A DNA stretch of 24,488 nt from CAZTZY01 sp964617765. GTDB lineage: Bacteria > Pseudomonadota > Gammaproteobacteria > Pseudomonadales > DT-91. The notes below the pieces were generated by a model. The model did no database searches. It saw only the letters and a program-made list of their open reading frames with translations, and had not been told where the DNA came from. A program made the position numbers and the translations under genes. This document shows, piece after piece, positions 24,432 through 24,488 of this stretch; positions within the stretch are counted from its first letter, which is position 1, and each line of letters starts with the position of its first letter. The stretch spans positions 1-24,488 of the forward strand of contig CAZTZY010000043.1 of NCBI GenBank assembly GCA_964617765.1. Reading direction: 5' to 3'.

Positions 24432-24488
24432 AATTTCACTCCACACGGTAAAACACTTAACATTTGCATATATAAATCAAACTGCAAA

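Overview
The window reads as a chromosomal segment of a free-living Gram-negative gammaproteobacterium. It encodes an RND efflux pump with a lipoprotein adaptor, a DUF2157/GDYXXLXY pair, two GGDEF proteins, and an acyl-CoA/lipid-type gene set (DUF35 plus thiolase-like, DUF1214 plus sulfotransferase). Together with dispersed palindromic repeats, this resembles marine or aquatic Cellvibrionales-like bacteria. That placement is an inference from gene content only; no rRNA or other phylogenetic marker is present.

Layout. 1-239 is repeat-rich intergenic DNA. 240-1879 is a two-gene operon: a DUF35 zinc-ribbon/OB protein and a thiolase-fold enzyme with an altered active site. 1958-6160 (minus) encodes an RND adaptor and permease. 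6334-7566 is a double-Gate (nucleoside-recognition, SpmA/SpmB-like) membrane protein. 7699-8166 is a membrane-anchored cold-shock-domain protein, sharing a bidirectional terminator with a convergent 2-Cys peroxiredoxin (8242-8844, minus). 9219-11614 is the DUF2157/GDYXXLXY membrane operon. 11790-12326 (minus) is a YtfJ-like exported protein. 12696-14528 is a 7TMR-DISM diguanylate cyclase. Behind it, at 14613-14773, lies a decayed duplicate of the last 161 bases of the GDYXXLXY gene. 15132-16250 (minus) is a second, GAF/DUF484-type diguanylate cyclase. 16427-19345 is a large M16C (PreP-like) metalloprotease. 19531-21826 is a DUF1214 plus sulfotransferase operon. 21853-22296 (minus) is a small exported protein of unknown function.

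From about 22330 to the right edge the DNA changes: it is AT-rich and gene-poor. It looks like the scar of an integrative element. On the minus strand it contains a tRNA-Leu-like 3' end, a terminator, four TACCCCC motifs and a 30-codon remnant of a DUF4102-type tyrosine integrase that breaks off into a second, diverged copy of the att-like sequence. Beyond the scar lie two genes typical of accessory DNA: a DUF3127 OB-fold protein with an SSB-like acidic C-terminus, and a MazE/PemI-type antitoxin with no toxin on its downstream side.

The least ordinary items are the integrase/att scar with its DUF3127 and antitoxin neighbours, the thiolase-like enzyme lacking the usual His and second Cys, the membrane-tethered cold-shock protein, and the duplicated gene tail beside the diguanylate cyclase. 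I do not see a clearly new multi-gene defence or biosynthetic system.
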